In this document: positions 42,776 to 51,180 of the stretch, piece by piece
How the letters are laid out: each line of letters opens with the position of its first letter
How positions within the stretch are numbered: the stretch's first letter is position 1
Source of the DNA: Bacillus_BU sp051233475
Lineage (GTDB): Bacteria; Bacillota; Bacilli; Bacillales; Cytobacillaceae
NCBI RefSeq assembly: GCF_051233475.1
Contig: NZ_JBKFGH010000004.1
Span: 124,001-188,000, forward strand
Direction: 5' to 3'
Length of the DNA: 64,000 nt
The notes under the pieces: generated by a model
Told to the model about the DNA's origin: nothing
Databases searched by the model: none
Seen by the model: the letters and a program-made list of their open reading frames with translations, nothing else
Program-made: the position numbers and the translations under genes

Positions 42776-44305
42776 ATGTGGCGGGAGATAGATTGGATTG
42801 AAAATAGAGCAAGTTTATCGCCGGATCAAACAGCGGTTATTGATGCGGATCAAAATCAAATCTTCACCTATGCTCAGATAAATTCTAGAGCAAGGGCTAT
42901 TGCTGCGTGGCTTGTCAAAAGGGGAGTCCGAAAAGGAGACCGTATCGCCCTTTTGTCCCCTAATCATATTGCCTATTTTGATTTATTGTTTGCTTGTACC
43001 AAAATAGGTGCCGTATTTGTTCCGCTTAATTGGAGATTATCAGTAGACGAGCTCAACTATATTTTGGCTGATAGTTCACCGATCCTAATGGGTTACCATT
43101 CTAAATTTCAAGATAAAATAGATGAATTATATACAGATAAAGACAAGATATTTTGCATAAACAATAGTGAATTTAATGAAATTGTAAATGGACAATATTG
43201 TTTAACAGTAGATACTTTGGTTGCTGAAGAGGATGCAGCGCTAATTATTTATACGGGGGGAACGACGGGGAAGCCGAAAGGGGTAGTCCTTGCCCACCGC
43301 TCTATTCTGTTTAATGCGATCAATACGATCCTGAGTTGGAGTTTAACCGATCGAGATTGTACGTTAACGAGCATGCCTATGTTTCACACTGGAGGGCTAA
43401 ATGTCCTGTCCCTTCCACTTTTATTGATGGGGGGGAAGGTGGTTATCACAGAAGCGTTCAGTCCGGTTAAATCGATTGAATTTATTAATGAATACAAGTG
43501 TACAATTGTTATCTTTGTGCCGACGATGTACCATATGCTTTTTGAAACAAAAGAGTTTCAAAATAGTTTTTTCCCTTCCATTAAAACCTTCCTTTCTGGA
43601 GGAGCACCTTGTCCATTGGAGGTTTATGAGGTTTTTAACAGAAAGGGAATTGCCTTTAAAGAAGGATACGGATTAACAGAGGCAGGACCAAATAACTTCT
43701 TCATTGATCCTGTCGTAGCCAATCAAAAAAGAGGTTCAGTGGGCAAGCCGATGCTTTTGAATACTATTAAGTTGGTTACGGATGATGGTCGTGAAGCGGA
43801 ACCGAATGAAGTAGGTGAAATTATAATAAAAGGAAAGCATGTGTTTGATCATTATTGGAACAATACCCTGGCAACGGAGGAAGTATTTCAAGATGGGTGG
43901 CTCCATACAGGGGATTTAGCAAGAAAAGACGAGGAAGGATTTTTTTATATTGTCGGTCGAAAAAAAGATATGATTATTACTGGTGGAGAAAACGTGTATC
44001 CTCTCGAAATAGAGAATTGGCTGGGATCCCATTCAGATATCATCGAGGCGGCAATTATCGGAATACCTGACGAAAAATGGGGAGAGGTTGTAACAGCTTT
44101 TGTTGTTGCTAACTCAACGACAATCACAGCGGAACAATTAGTTTCTTTCTGTGAATATAAGCTTGGCAAATATAAAATCCCGAGGAAATTTATTTTTCTT
44201 CCTGAATTGCCGAAAACTCATGTTGGGAAAATTGATAAAAAGAGACTAAAAGAAATAGGAATTAAATTTTTAAATATGAATTCTACCAAGAATAACAATA
44301 CATGA
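42776..44305 (+). CDS. Acyl-CoA synthetase (AMP-forming, class I adenylate-forming)
   Basis: A 509-residue ligase with the P-loop core motif IIYTGGTTGKPKGVVLAHR near 157-176, A5 GYGLTEAGPNN near 300, A7 LHTGDLARKDEEGFFYIVGRKKDMI near 377-401, A8 GGENVYPLEIE and the A10 lysine in KTHVGKIDKKRLKE near 484. It activates a carboxylic acid to its CoA ester. The short-linker type resembles long- or medium-chain fatty acid ligases and o-succinylbenzoate ligase relatives; no men genes are nearby, so the acid is not known. AGAGGGAGAG precedes the ATG. Confidence 0.88.
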   Translation: MWREIDWIENRASLSPDQTAVIDADQNQIFTYAQINSRARAIAAWLVKRGVRKGDRIALLSPNHIAYFDLLFACTKIGAVFVPLNWRLSVDELNYILADSSPILMGYHSKFQDKIDELYTDKDKIFCINNSEFNEIVNGQYCLTVDTLVAEEDAALIIYTGGTTGKPKGVVLAHRSILFNAINTILSWSLTDRDCTLTSMPMFHTGGLNVLSLPLLLMGGKVVITEAFSPVKSIEFINEYKCTIVIFVPTMYHMLFETKEFQNSFFPSIKTFLSGGAPCPLEVYEVFNRKGIAFKEGYGLTEAGPNNFFIDPVVANQKRGSVGKPMLLNTIKLVTDDGREAEPNEVGEIIIKGKHVFDHYWNNTLATEEVFQDGWLHTGDLARKDEEGFFYIVGRKKDMIITGGENVYPLEIENWLGSHSDIIEAAIIGIPDEKWGEVVTAFVVANSTTITAEQLVSFCEYKLGKYKIPRKFIFLPELPKTHVGKIDKKRLKEIGIKFLNMNSTKNNNT

Positions 44306-44409
44306 AAATAGACTGATTTCTTTAATAATGGAAAATAGTATAATTGAGAATAAAAACCAGATTTGTGTGGAAATCTTAAAATTGTAACCATTTAGAAGGG
44401 GGATAAAAA

Positions 44410-44772
44410 ATGGAAGAGAATCTTTACGAAAAGCTAGGTGGGGAAGAATCTATTCAAAAGGTGGTAGACTATTTTTACAATGACCTCGTGTTAAAGGATG
44501 ACAGAGTTAATCAATTCTTTGAACAAACTGATATGGAAAAACAACGAAGACACCAAGCTAAATTTATTAGCTTTGCCTTAGGTGGACCCAATCAATACAC
44601 TGGACAATCGATGGCAAAGGCACATGAAGGAATGAACCTCCAGCCAGAACACTTTAATGCCATTGCTAATCATTTGCATGACGCCTTGGCGCATTATGGA
44701 GTAAGTGAAGCTGACATTGATCAAGCTTTAACGAAAGTAGCTTCATTACGGGATGACATTTTATATAAATAA
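44410..44772 (+). CDS. Group 1 truncated haemoglobin
   Basis: A 120-residue globin with the 2-over-2 fold pattern: LYEKLGGEESIQKVVDYFYNDLV at the start, helix CE phenylalanine and QRRHQAKFISFALGGPNQYTG in the middle, and the proximal histidine in AHEGMNLQPEHF near residue 70. Group 1 globins bind oxygen and NO and often act in NO dioxygenation. GAAGGGGGAT precedes the ATG. Monocistronic, ending at an imperfect hairpin. Confidence 0.92.
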   Translation: MEENLYEKLGGEESIQKVVDYFYNDLVLKDDRVNQFFEQTDMEKQRRHQAKFISFALGGPNQYTGQSMAKAHEGMNLQPEHFNAIANHLHDALAHYGVSEADIDQALTKVASLRDDILYK

Positions 44773-44799
44773 TTTTTATAAATAAAAATACATAAAATG

Positions 44800-44832
44800 C
44801 GGCTTTGGATTGAGTTCCAGGCCGTTTTTTTA
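44800..44832 (+). terminator. Terminator of the truncated haemoglobin gene
   Basis: Imperfect stem CGGCTTTGGA / TTCCAGGCCG with one bulge, followed by a T7 run. Confidence 0.65.
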
Positions 44833-44930
44833 TTGTTTTTAAGGTAAAAGGCCAAAAGATCACAAAGAGCTCAACAGATAGCAGAATAGTAAAAAAACAA
44901 TAAATTTACAGAATATTTAAATTTGAGACA

Positions 44931-44960
44931 TTGACAACACCTGTTGGCGAGTGGTATCCT
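44931..44960 (+). promoter_or_regulatory. Sigma-A-like promoter of the ATP-grasp cassette
   Basis: TTGACA (44931-44936) and TATCCT (44955-44960), spacer 18 bp, with an extended -10 TGG. The remaining 180-nt leader to 45148 is AT-rich; I saw no riboswitch in it. This accounts for the 375-bp gap after the globin gene. Confidence 0.5.
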
Positions 44961-45147
44961 CATGTTAGAAAAACTTACATATTAAGTAAAATGATGTAAC
45001 GCATAACAATCTATTCTGTAACCAATTGATATAAAAAAACTTTTTTTGTTTTATGTGATAGTATTTCTGACATAATTCGAGTTTTTATGACAAATCCTGA
45101 TTATTTCCATTGGTTTACTTTAGAAAAAAGGATGAAGGAGGAACATC

Positions 45148-46584
45148 ATGTTTTCAAACTATGAATTTGAACACACCTTTGATGAAATGATTAATGAGGA
45201 AGGGGAAATACGAACTCATTATGAACATGTTCATGACTTGATTAGCAAGATGAAAGGAAAAGAATTAGAAGAATTACAACAATCGATGCAATCTTACATG
45301 ATGAAACAAGGTGTAACCTTTACTTTATATAATGGTGAGGAAGGCGATTCATTAGAACGGACCATTCCTGTAGATATCATTCCCAGGATCATCCCTGCAG
45401 ATGAATGGAATATGATCGAAAAAGGAATAAAACAACGAGTGACGGCAATGAATCAATTTATTCGAGATATTTACCATGAACAAGTCATCCTCCGTGAGGG
45501 GATCATTCCTCGAAAAATGGTCATATCCAATCCATATTTTCTTCCAGAAATGATGGGGGTCAGTGTTCCAGGAGATATATATATTCCCCTTTCCGGAATA
45601 GATTTAATTAGAGATGAGTCAGGACAATATTTTGTCTTAGAGGATAACTTGAGAACTCCTTCCGGTTTGTCATATGTATTTAAAAATCGCTTTTGGATGC
45701 GCCGTCTTGTTAAGGATTTATTTTTTCAACATAAAGTTCGCCCAATTGAACATAGTTTAAATACATTTTTATCTGTATTGAGAAGCCTCTCTCCAAATAA
45801 TAAAAAAGATCCAGTGGTTGTACTATTGACACCTGGCAGTTATAACTCCGCTTATTTTGAACATACATTTTTAGCGCAGCAAATGGGAATTCCCCTTGTT
45901 GAAGGTAAGGATTTAAAGGTAATGAATCAGAAGGTTTATATGAGGACGATGAAAGGACTTCAGCAAGTAGATGTTGTATATCGGCGTGTTGATGATGATT
46001 TTCTTGACCCGTTAAGCTTTCGTTCGGATTCTGTCTTAGGGGTTCCGGGGATAATGAATGCTTATCGTGCAGGCAATGTGGCGATTACTAATGCACCAGG
46101 TACAGGTATTGCAGATGACAAAGCAATCTACACCTATGTTCCTGACATGATTCGTTTTTATCTTAATGAAGAACCTATTTTAAGTAATATTCCTACTTAT
46201 ATATTATCTAGAAAAGATGACTATGATTATGTGTTATCGCATTTGTCTGAAATGGTTGTAAAAGAAACTTCATTATCAGGCGGGTACGGGATGTTGATTG
46301 GTCCAAGCTCCACCGAAAAGGAAATCGCAGATTTTAAAGAAAAAATAATAAAATCTCCTGAAAAATATATTGCACAACCAACTATTAATCTATCATGTGT
46401 TCCTTCATTGGTAAAAAACAATATTGAAGGAAGACACGTCGATCTAAGGCCTTTCGCCTTTATGGGAGATAAACAAATTGATGTTCTTCCAGGAGGATTA
46501 ACAAGAGTGGCATTAAAAGAAGGCAGTCTTGTTGTTAATTCATCACAAGGCGGAGGAAGTAAAGATACTTGGGTACTATATTAA
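45148..46584 (+). CDS. Circularly permuted ATP-grasp protein, type 2
   Basis: A 478-residue protein of the circularly permuted ATP-grasp family (former DUF404/DUF407). Seen here are RTIPVDIIPRIIPADEWNMIEKGIKQRVTAMNQFIRDIYHEQ, VSVPGDIYIPLSGIDLIRDESGQYFVLEDNLRTPSGLSYVF near 145-185, and the C-terminal RHVDLRPFAFMGDKQIDVLPGGLTRVAL and SQGGGSKDTWVL. ATP-grasp enzymes join carboxylates to amines; this family is predicted to make a small peptide or amide modification (Iyer and co-workers). It leads a three-gene cassette with an alpha-E protein and a transglutaminase. AAGGAGGAAC precedes the ATG. Confidence 0.9.
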   Translation: MFSNYEFEHTFDEMINEEGEIRTHYEHVHDLISKMKGKELEELQQSMQSYMMKQGVTFTLYNGEEGDSLERTIPVDIIPRIIPADEWNMIEKGIKQRVTAMNQFIRDIYHEQVILREGIIPRKMVISNPYFLPEMMGVSVPGDIYIPLSGIDLIRDESGQYFVLEDNLRTPSGLSYVFKNRFWMRRLVKDLFFQHKVRPIEHSLNTFLSVLRSLSPNNKKDPVVVLLTPGSYNSAYFEHTFLAQQMGIPLVEGKDLKVMNQKVYMRTMKGLQQVDVVYRRVDDDFLDPLSFRSDSVLGVPGIMNAYRAGNVAITNAPGTGIADDKAIYTYVPDMIRFYLNEEPILSNIPTYILSRKDDYDYVLSHLSEMVVKETSLSGGYGMLIGPSSTEKEIADFKEKIIKSPEKYIAQPTINLSCVPSLVKNNIEGRHVDLRPFAFMGDKQIDVLPGGLTRVALKEGSLVVNSSQGGGSKDTWVLY

Positions 46585-46607
46585 ATTTATAGAAAGAAGT
46601 GGATAGT

Positions 46608-47603
46608 ATGCTAAATCGTGTAGCTGAATCATTTTATTGGATAGGACGTTACACAGAGAGAATTGATTATACTGCTCGTTTGGTTGATGTTAATTTATAT
46701 GCTCATCATAGATTGTTAGATAAGCAGAATCATGCTATTGATCTTGAGGGAAGAATGGCTGGTGTTTTATCAAATATCCCTTCTGAAGCACGAGGGAAAA
46801 TAGATTTACAGCCAAGTAATCTTCTTAAATATATGACATTTGATCGTAATTATCGAAACTCAATATTAAATTGTCTTAGTATGGCAAGAGATAATGTCAG
46901 GTCCGTCAGACAATATGCTACTAATAGAATGTGGGATAAGATTAATACTTTTTATTTATGGTTATTAGGTCAAAAAGGTACAGAGCAAACCCCATTTCTT
47001 TTCTTTGAAAAAATTCGCAATGAGGTTTTGTTGTTTCAAAGTATTGCAGATTCTTCCATGCTTCATGAAATTGAATGGAGATTTATGCAAGCTGGTGAGC
47101 AATTAGAAAGAACCGAAAACGCTGTACGAATGATGCAGATGTTTCTATATTCTATTAATGGGGATACTTTGAAGGATATTTATGGTGATTATCATCGCTT
47201 GATCACGTTATTGGAAAGTGTAGATGGCTTTGAAACGTTTAGAAGAGTCCATAAAGATGAAGTGAAGCTGGATAAGGTGATTGAGTTTCTTTTTCTAAAT
47301 CCAGTTTTCCCGGGTTCTGTTTATTATTCGCTATATGAACTGGAGGAAAATTTGAAAGGTTTGCAAATTGAATTTCAATTGGATCACTTAACAAAGGTAA
47401 TTCGACAGGTTAATCGCTTGAGAGCGTTAATTTATCAATGTCTTGATTTAAAAGGAAAGACGTGTGAACAGCATCGTGACTTCCTTGCGAATATTGTTAC
47501 TGGTTGTAACCAAATCGGCCAAGAAATAGAGAAGTGTTTTGTTTATGACAGAGAGGAAGAAGTAATAGAGAACTTACCCCGGAAGCTGGCTGAAATGGTA
47601 TGA
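46608..47603 (+). CDS. Alpha-E domain protein
   Basis: About 331 residues from ATG 46608 (an in-frame GTG at 46599 is inside the ribosome site). It is all helical and opens with the family hallmark LNRVAESFYWIGRYTERIDYTARLVDVNL; SMARDNVRSVRQYATNRMWDKINTFY near 85-110 is also typical. Alpha-E proteins always accompany the permuted ATP-grasp enzyme and a transglutaminase, and are thought to help the ligation. The stop overlaps the next start (ATGA). Confidence 0.9.
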   Translation: MLNRVAESFYWIGRYTERIDYTARLVDVNLYAHHRLLDKQNHAIDLEGRMAGVLSNIPSEARGKIDLQPSNLLKYMTFDRNYRNSILNCLSMARDNVRSVRQYATNRMWDKINTFYLWLLGQKGTEQTPFLFFEKIRNEVLLFQSIADSSMLHEIEWRFMQAGEQLERTENAVRMMQMFLYSINGDTLKDIYGDYHRLITLLESVDGFETFRRVHKDEVKLDKVIEFLFLNPVFPGSVYYSLYELEENLKGLQIEFQLDHLTKVIRQVNRLRALIYQCLDLKGKTCEQHRDFLANIVTGCNQIGQEIEKCFVYDREEEVIENLPRKLAEMV

Positions 47604-48472
47604 AATTGGAGATTTTTCATCAGACAATTTACACCTACAAAGAATCCGTGGAGGACAGTGTCAATGAAATCCGTTTGACACCCCGAACAGATTCCCGGCA
47701 ATCATGTGTAAAGCATTTGCTTACGATTGCCCCGGATACCGAGTTATTTTCTTATCAGGACTATTTTGGAAATGTTGCTCATGCCTTTACTGTTAACAAA
47801 CCACACCGAGAGCTTGTCATAAAATCTCACTCTTTGGTTGTTACCCATGAGACAGACCAAAATGTGTATAATCTTTTGCCTTTAAAAAAAGAAAAAGAAA
47901 TTATCAAGAGTGAACCGTTTCAGAATACCTTTGCAGAATATTTAAATGGGACTTCTTATACATTTATCACCGAGGAAATTAAAAAATATGCAGCGACACT
48001 CCCTGATGTAGAATCTTCTGGGAGTGTCTACCAGCTATTAAGAGATATTTCAGAAACGATTTATTCATCGTTTATATATGACCCTAATGCAACACATGTT
48101 CATACGACAGTAGAGGAAACGGTAAAGCTTAGAAGGGGCGTTTGCCAGGACTTTGCGCACTTAATGAGTGCTGTTTGTCGGATTAAAGGGATACCGTCTC
48201 GATACATAAGTGGATATCATTTTATCGGAGATCTTCAAGGGGGGCACGCTGATTATAACCAAGCCTCACATGCATGGGTTGAAGCATATGTACCTGGAAT
48301 CGGCTGGGTAGGTTTTGATCCAACCAATAACGGTCTGATTGATTGGCGATATGTGAAGGTTGGCCATGGCCGTGATTATCGAGATATTGTTCCAGTAAAA
48401 GGGATATACAAAGGGACCGCGAAACAAACATTGTCAGTGGAAGTGGATGTGAAAGTGGTAAAAGATGAATAA
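47600..48472 (+). CDS. Transglutaminase-like peptidase family protein
   Basis: A 290-residue protein: an N-terminal beta domain (IFHQTIYTYKESVEDSVNEIRLTPRTDSRQ) and a transglutaminase-like core with the catalytic cysteine in RRGVCQDFAHLMSAVCR, histidine in ASHAWVEAYVPGIGWVGFDPTN and aspartate in that FDPTN. The family is regarded as a peptidase that trims or releases the product of the ATP-grasp partner. The C-terminal GHGRDYRDIVPVKGIYKG is usual for this group. Translationally coupled to the alpha-E gene; last gene of the cassette. Confidence 0.92.
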   Translation: MKLEIFHQTIYTYKESVEDSVNEIRLTPRTDSRQSCVKHLLTIAPDTELFSYQDYFGNVAHAFTVNKPHRELVIKSHSLVVTHETDQNVYNLLPLKKEKEIIKSEPFQNTFAEYLNGTSYTFITEEIKKYAATLPDVESSGSVYQLLRDISETIYSSFIYDPNATHVHTTVEETVKLRRGVCQDFAHLMSAVCRIKGIPSRYISGYHFIGDLQGGHADYNQASHAWVEAYVPGIGWVGFDPTNNGLIDWRYVKVGHGRDYRDIVPVKGIYKGTAKQTLSVEVDVKVVKDE

Positions 48473-48497
48473 CTAAGTTGTGCACAGCTATGGAAAA

Positions 48498-48537
48498 AAA
48501 ACAAACCGCATTGAGATTAATGCGGTTTGTTTTATTT
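48498..48537 (+). terminator. Terminator of the ATP-grasp cassette
   Basis: A 15-bp stem AAAACAAACCGCATT (48498-48512) with complement 48519-48533, six-base loop, T-rich tail. Confidence 0.85.
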
Positions 48538-48681
48538 ATGAATAATAGTGGGATACATTAAGCATACTTGGGATGTTGAAGTACGTCAACTTGTTTCATT
48601 CGACGGTTAACATTAAATGTCGAGTTGATTCAACATATTTTTTAAAAAATCAGAAAATACTACACAAAAAGTTAAAAAAGA

Positions 48682-48710
48682 TATACAATGAAGTCGATAA
48701 TTTGTATAAT
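48682..48710 (+). promoter_or_regulatory. Promoter of the B12 uptake operon
   Basis: TATACA (48682-48687) and TATAAT (48705-48710) with a 17-bp spacer put the start of transcription near 48717, about 20 nt before the cobalamin aptamer. The stretch 48541-48681 before it is AT-rich and shows nothing else. Confidence 0.6.
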
Positions 48711-48737
48711 GAAAAATGATATTAAAATTAGATTCAT

Positions 48738-48910
48738 AAACAGGTGCTAAAATCTTCTATAGATTACAGATTTAAAGCTTAATAGGGAAGTTTGGTGCAA
48801 GCCAACGCGGTCCCGCCACTGTAAATGGGAGCAACCTATAATTTGCCACTGTCGTTAAAGATGGGAAGGCATAGGGAGCAATGATCATGAGCCAGGAAAC
48901 CTGCCTGTTT
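48738..48910 (+). ncRNA. Cobalamin (B12) riboswitch aptamer
   Basis: P1 is AAACAGG (48738-48744) with CCTGTTT (48904-48910). Inside are the conserved TTAATAGGGAA-type segment (48779-48789), GGTGCAA-GCCAACGCGGTCCCGCCACTGTAA region (48794-48823), GCCACTG (48845-48851), GGGAAGGC (48863-48870) and the B12 box GAGCCAGGAAACCTGCC (48889-48905). These are the hallmarks of the cobalamin riboswitch, which senses adenosyl- or other cobalamins. It precedes the B12 capture and ECF genes and so identifies their substrate. Confidence 0.95.
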
Positions 48911-48933
48911 TTTTCACCAAATGCCTACGTGGA

Positions 48934-49018
48934 TAGGAGGGTGTTAAGACAGGGACATATTTTTTGTTACTGCTTAACTTGCAAAGACCTCCTCCTAGTA
49001 ATTTAGGGGGGTTTTTTT
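48934..49018 (+). terminator. Expression platform: antiterminator and terminator of the B12 riboswitch
   Basis: The terminator pairs CCTCCTA-type sequence at 48990-48997 with 49004-49011, followed by T7 (49012-49018). TAGGAGG (48934-48940) is the exact complement of CCTCCTA (48991-48997), and GTTAAG (48943-48948) of CTTAAC (48973-48978), so an alternative antiterminator stem is available. When cobalamin is bound the terminator should form and turn the operon off. Confidence 0.8.
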
Positions 49019-49061
49019 GTGTGGTAATTTTTAATACTTTAGGGAATGGAGAGTCGGAGAA

Positions 49062-50309
49062 ATGAAAGTGAAAAGAAATACGAAAATTTTCCTTGTTTTA
49101 TTAATGTTGTTGTCCATTTTTAAAGGAGGGTTTCAGACGACAGCGCATGCAGCTGAACAAGGAAACCTAATAAAAGAAAATCTTCAAAAATCTGTTAATA
49201 TTGGTTCAGAATACTTGATAAATAATAAAGTATTTGAATGGGATGTAATTGTTGCTTTAAAAAAAGCTGGTAAAAAAGTTCCGGATACATATTTGTCAAC
49301 TGTAACTCAAGAAGTAGTGGATAAAAAAGGGGAACTAAACAGTATTACCGATTATGAAGGATACTCAATGGGAATTTTAGCTGCTGGAGGCGATCCAACA
49401 AACATCTCTGGTTATAACCTTACCCAATCAATTTATGAAGGGGATGTAACTAGTGGAGGACAGTTATTAAATGGTGTTTATTCTGCACTTCTTGCACTAG
49501 ATAGTGGAAATTTTGCTATTCCTGAAGATGCGGCTTGGAATCGAGAAAAGCTTATCAATGAATTAGTTGACAATCAATTTGAGGACGGAAGTTGGAGTTA
49601 TAATTATCAAAAAAATAGTTGGTTCGATATTGATACCACTGCTCAAGCATTAACAGCATTGGCTCCTTATCAGGATCAAGATAAAGTTAAAGCTGCGGTA
49701 GACAAGGGATTATTATTTATTAAAAATCATCGTGAATTGTTGAAAAATAGTGGTTCTGCATCGGCTGTTATTGTGGCACTTTCAGCATTAGGCATTGATG
49801 CAAATAGCGCTGATTATGCTGTTGATGGGGTAGGTTTAGTAGAATATTTAATGACATTTCAAAATGATGATGGTGGATTTTTCTGGGGATTTATTAAAGA
49901 TGGCGGGTGGAGTGAAGAAAGTGATTCCATTTCAACGAAATTTGCTTTCCCTGGACTTGTTGCTTACCAGCTATATTTAAACAATAGAGGTTCATTGTAT
50001 AATTTACTGGTACCTGGTATGGATCCAGAACAACCAACAACACCAGAGCAACCAACAACACCGGAACAACCAGCAACACCAGAGCAACCAACAACACCAG
50101 AACAACCACAGCAAAGTAATCAACAAACTGAAACACCAAACACAGTAGTGAATCAAACACCAACTACAGCGGATGCCGCGAAAAATACAGCAGAAGGTCA
50201 GCTCCTTCCAAATACTGCAACAAATGGGTACAATACATTATCACTGGGATTATTGATTATGTTCTTAGGGTTGGGAATTTATATGATTGGAAAACGTAAA
50301 CGGGCATAA
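49062..50309 (+). CDS. LPXTA-anchored alpha-toroid protein, intrinsic-factor/transcobalamin alpha-domain-like
   Basis: A 415-residue surface protein. Signal peptide to about residue 30 (TTAHA). Residues about 35-320 are helical repeats of the prenyltransferase/terpene-cyclase toroid type, with NQFEDGSWSYN near 171 and FQNDDGGFFWG near 266. Then come five PEQPTT-type units (322-351), LPNTA (382-386), a hydrophobic segment and the basic tail KRKRA. Human intrinsic factor and transcobalamin bind B12 between such an alpha barrel and a small beta domain (DUF4430), which is encoded by the next gene. A B12 riboswitch precedes it, so cobalamin capture on the wall is the best reading. No catalytic role is evident. 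Confidence 0.8.
   Translation: MKVKRNTKIFLVLLMLLSIFKGGFQTTAHAAEQGNLIKENLQKSVNIGSEYLINNKVFEWDVIVALKKAGKKVPDTYLSTVTQEVVDKKGELNSITDYEGYSMGILAAGGDPTNISGYNLTQSIYEGDVTSGGQLLNGVYSALLALDSGNFAIPEDAAWNREKLINELVDNQFEDGSWSYNYQKNSWFDIDTTAQALTALAPYQDQDKVKAAVDKGLLFIKNHRELLKNSGSASAVIVALSALGIDANSADYAVDGVGLVEYLMTFQNDDGGFFWGFIKDGGWSEESDSISTKFAFPGLVAYQLYLNNRGSLYNLLVPGMDPEQPTTPEQPTTPEQPATPEQPTTPEQPQQSNQQTETPNTVVNQTPTTADAAKNTAEGQLLPNTATNGYNTLSLGLLIMFLGLGIYMIGKRKRA
50025..50114 (+). repeat. Five 18-bp units coding PEQPTT wall-spanning linker
   Basis: Units CCA-GAA/G-CAA-CCA-ACA-ACA with third-position changes code PEQPTT, PEQPTT, PEQPAT, PEQPTT and PEQPQQ. A typical proline-rich spacer before a sortase signal. Confidence 0.85.
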
Positions 50310-50319
50310 CATCAAGATG

Positions 50320-50354
50320 AATCCTCTTGTTTCTAACAGGAGGGTTCCTTTTTT
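50320..50354 (+). terminator. Intercistronic terminator/attenuator
   Basis: AATCCTCTTG (50320-50329) pairs with CAGGAGGGTT (50337-50346) including two G-U pairs, followed by CCTTTTTT. It may reduce expression of the lipoprotein and transporter relative to the wall protein. Confidence 0.6.
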
Positions 50355-50408
50355 CAATGAATATTTTTTATGTTAGATTTTATTAATGAACATTAGGAGG
50401 GAAGTAAC

Positions 50409-51164
50409 ATGCCCCAGCTATGGATATATACAAAATTAATGTTGGTAATAATACTTACCTTCAGTCTCTTTGGATGTGGGAATTCTGAAACAAATAAGGT
50501 GGATAGTCCAAAGGTAGAAAAATTTGAGCAGTCCAAGAAAGATAGTAAAGAGAAGAAATCAGAAGAATCAAAAGAAGATTCAAAGGAAGAATCAGACGAA
50601 CAATCCACAGTCAATGAGAGTAATATGGATATAGAAAATGGCGCAAATGAACAAACGCAGTCAGAAGCAAATGTAGAAAGCAAACAATCAGCTTCAGCCG
50701 TGGTAAATAAAGCACCAACAACAACCTCTGATAATAGAACTAGTAATTCAAGTAATGTTACCGATAATACAACTACGAACCAGCAAACATCCAATACAAA
50801 CAGTGGAACAGTTGCTCCAGCACAACCCGTGGAACCAACAAACCCTGAGCCAGTTAAACCAATCGTAACAATCTCTATTATTGGTCCAAGTGGTCATGGG
50901 ACCATTATCGGTGAAACGAAGGAAACGATTGATGAAGGTGCGACGGTTTTTGATGTTCTTCTTCAAGTTACAAAAAAGAACGATATTTATGTAAAATATA
51001 GTGGGAGTGGTTCGAGAGCCTACGTGATTGGAATAAACAATATTGAAGCTAAAGGATCTAACGGTTGGATCTATAAATTAAATGGCACTTTAGTCATGCA
51101 GGGAGCTGGAGCCGTCAAGGTCAAGAACGGTGACCATATTGTATGGAGCTACACAAATAACTAA
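50409..51164 (+). CDS. DUF4430 lipoprotein, transcobalamin beta-domain-like
   Basis: A 251-residue lipoprotein: signal with lipobox SLFGC (Cys23), a long Ser/Glu/Lys then Thr/Asn-rich flexible stretch (about 30-145), and a C-terminal DUF4430 domain (about 149-251) showing DEGATVFDVLLQV, YVIGINNIEAKGSNGWIYKLNG and KNGDHIVWSYT. DUF4430 is the fold of the C-terminal beta domain of transcobalamin and intrinsic factor, which closes over B12. With the alpha-toroid protein upstream and ECF genes 16 bases downstream, it probably hands B12 from the wall to the membrane transporter. AGGAGGGAAG precedes the ATG. Confidence 0.82.
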   Translation: MPQLWIYTKLMLVIILTFSLFGCGNSETNKVDSPKVEKFEQSKKDSKEKKSEESKEDSKEESDEQSTVNESNMDIENGANEQTQSEANVESKQSASAVVNKAPTTTSDNRTSNSSNVTDNTTTNQQTSNTNSGTVAPAQPVEPTNPEPVKPIVTISIIGPSGHGTIIGETKETIDEGATVFDVLLQVTKKNDIYVKYSGSGSRAYVIGINNIEAKGSNGWIYKLNGTLVMQGAGAVKVKNGDHIVWSYTNN

Positions 51165-51180
51165 TTGGAGGGGAGAGGTC

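Noticed and set aside
50025..50114. CRISPR-like array
   Set aside because: The 18-bp units are contiguous, in frame, and code a PEQPTT linker; there are no spacers.
49894..50163. Minus-strand frame rich in Val/Leu opposite the PEQPTT repeat
   Set aside because: It is only the reverse reading of the repeat, without a ribosome site.
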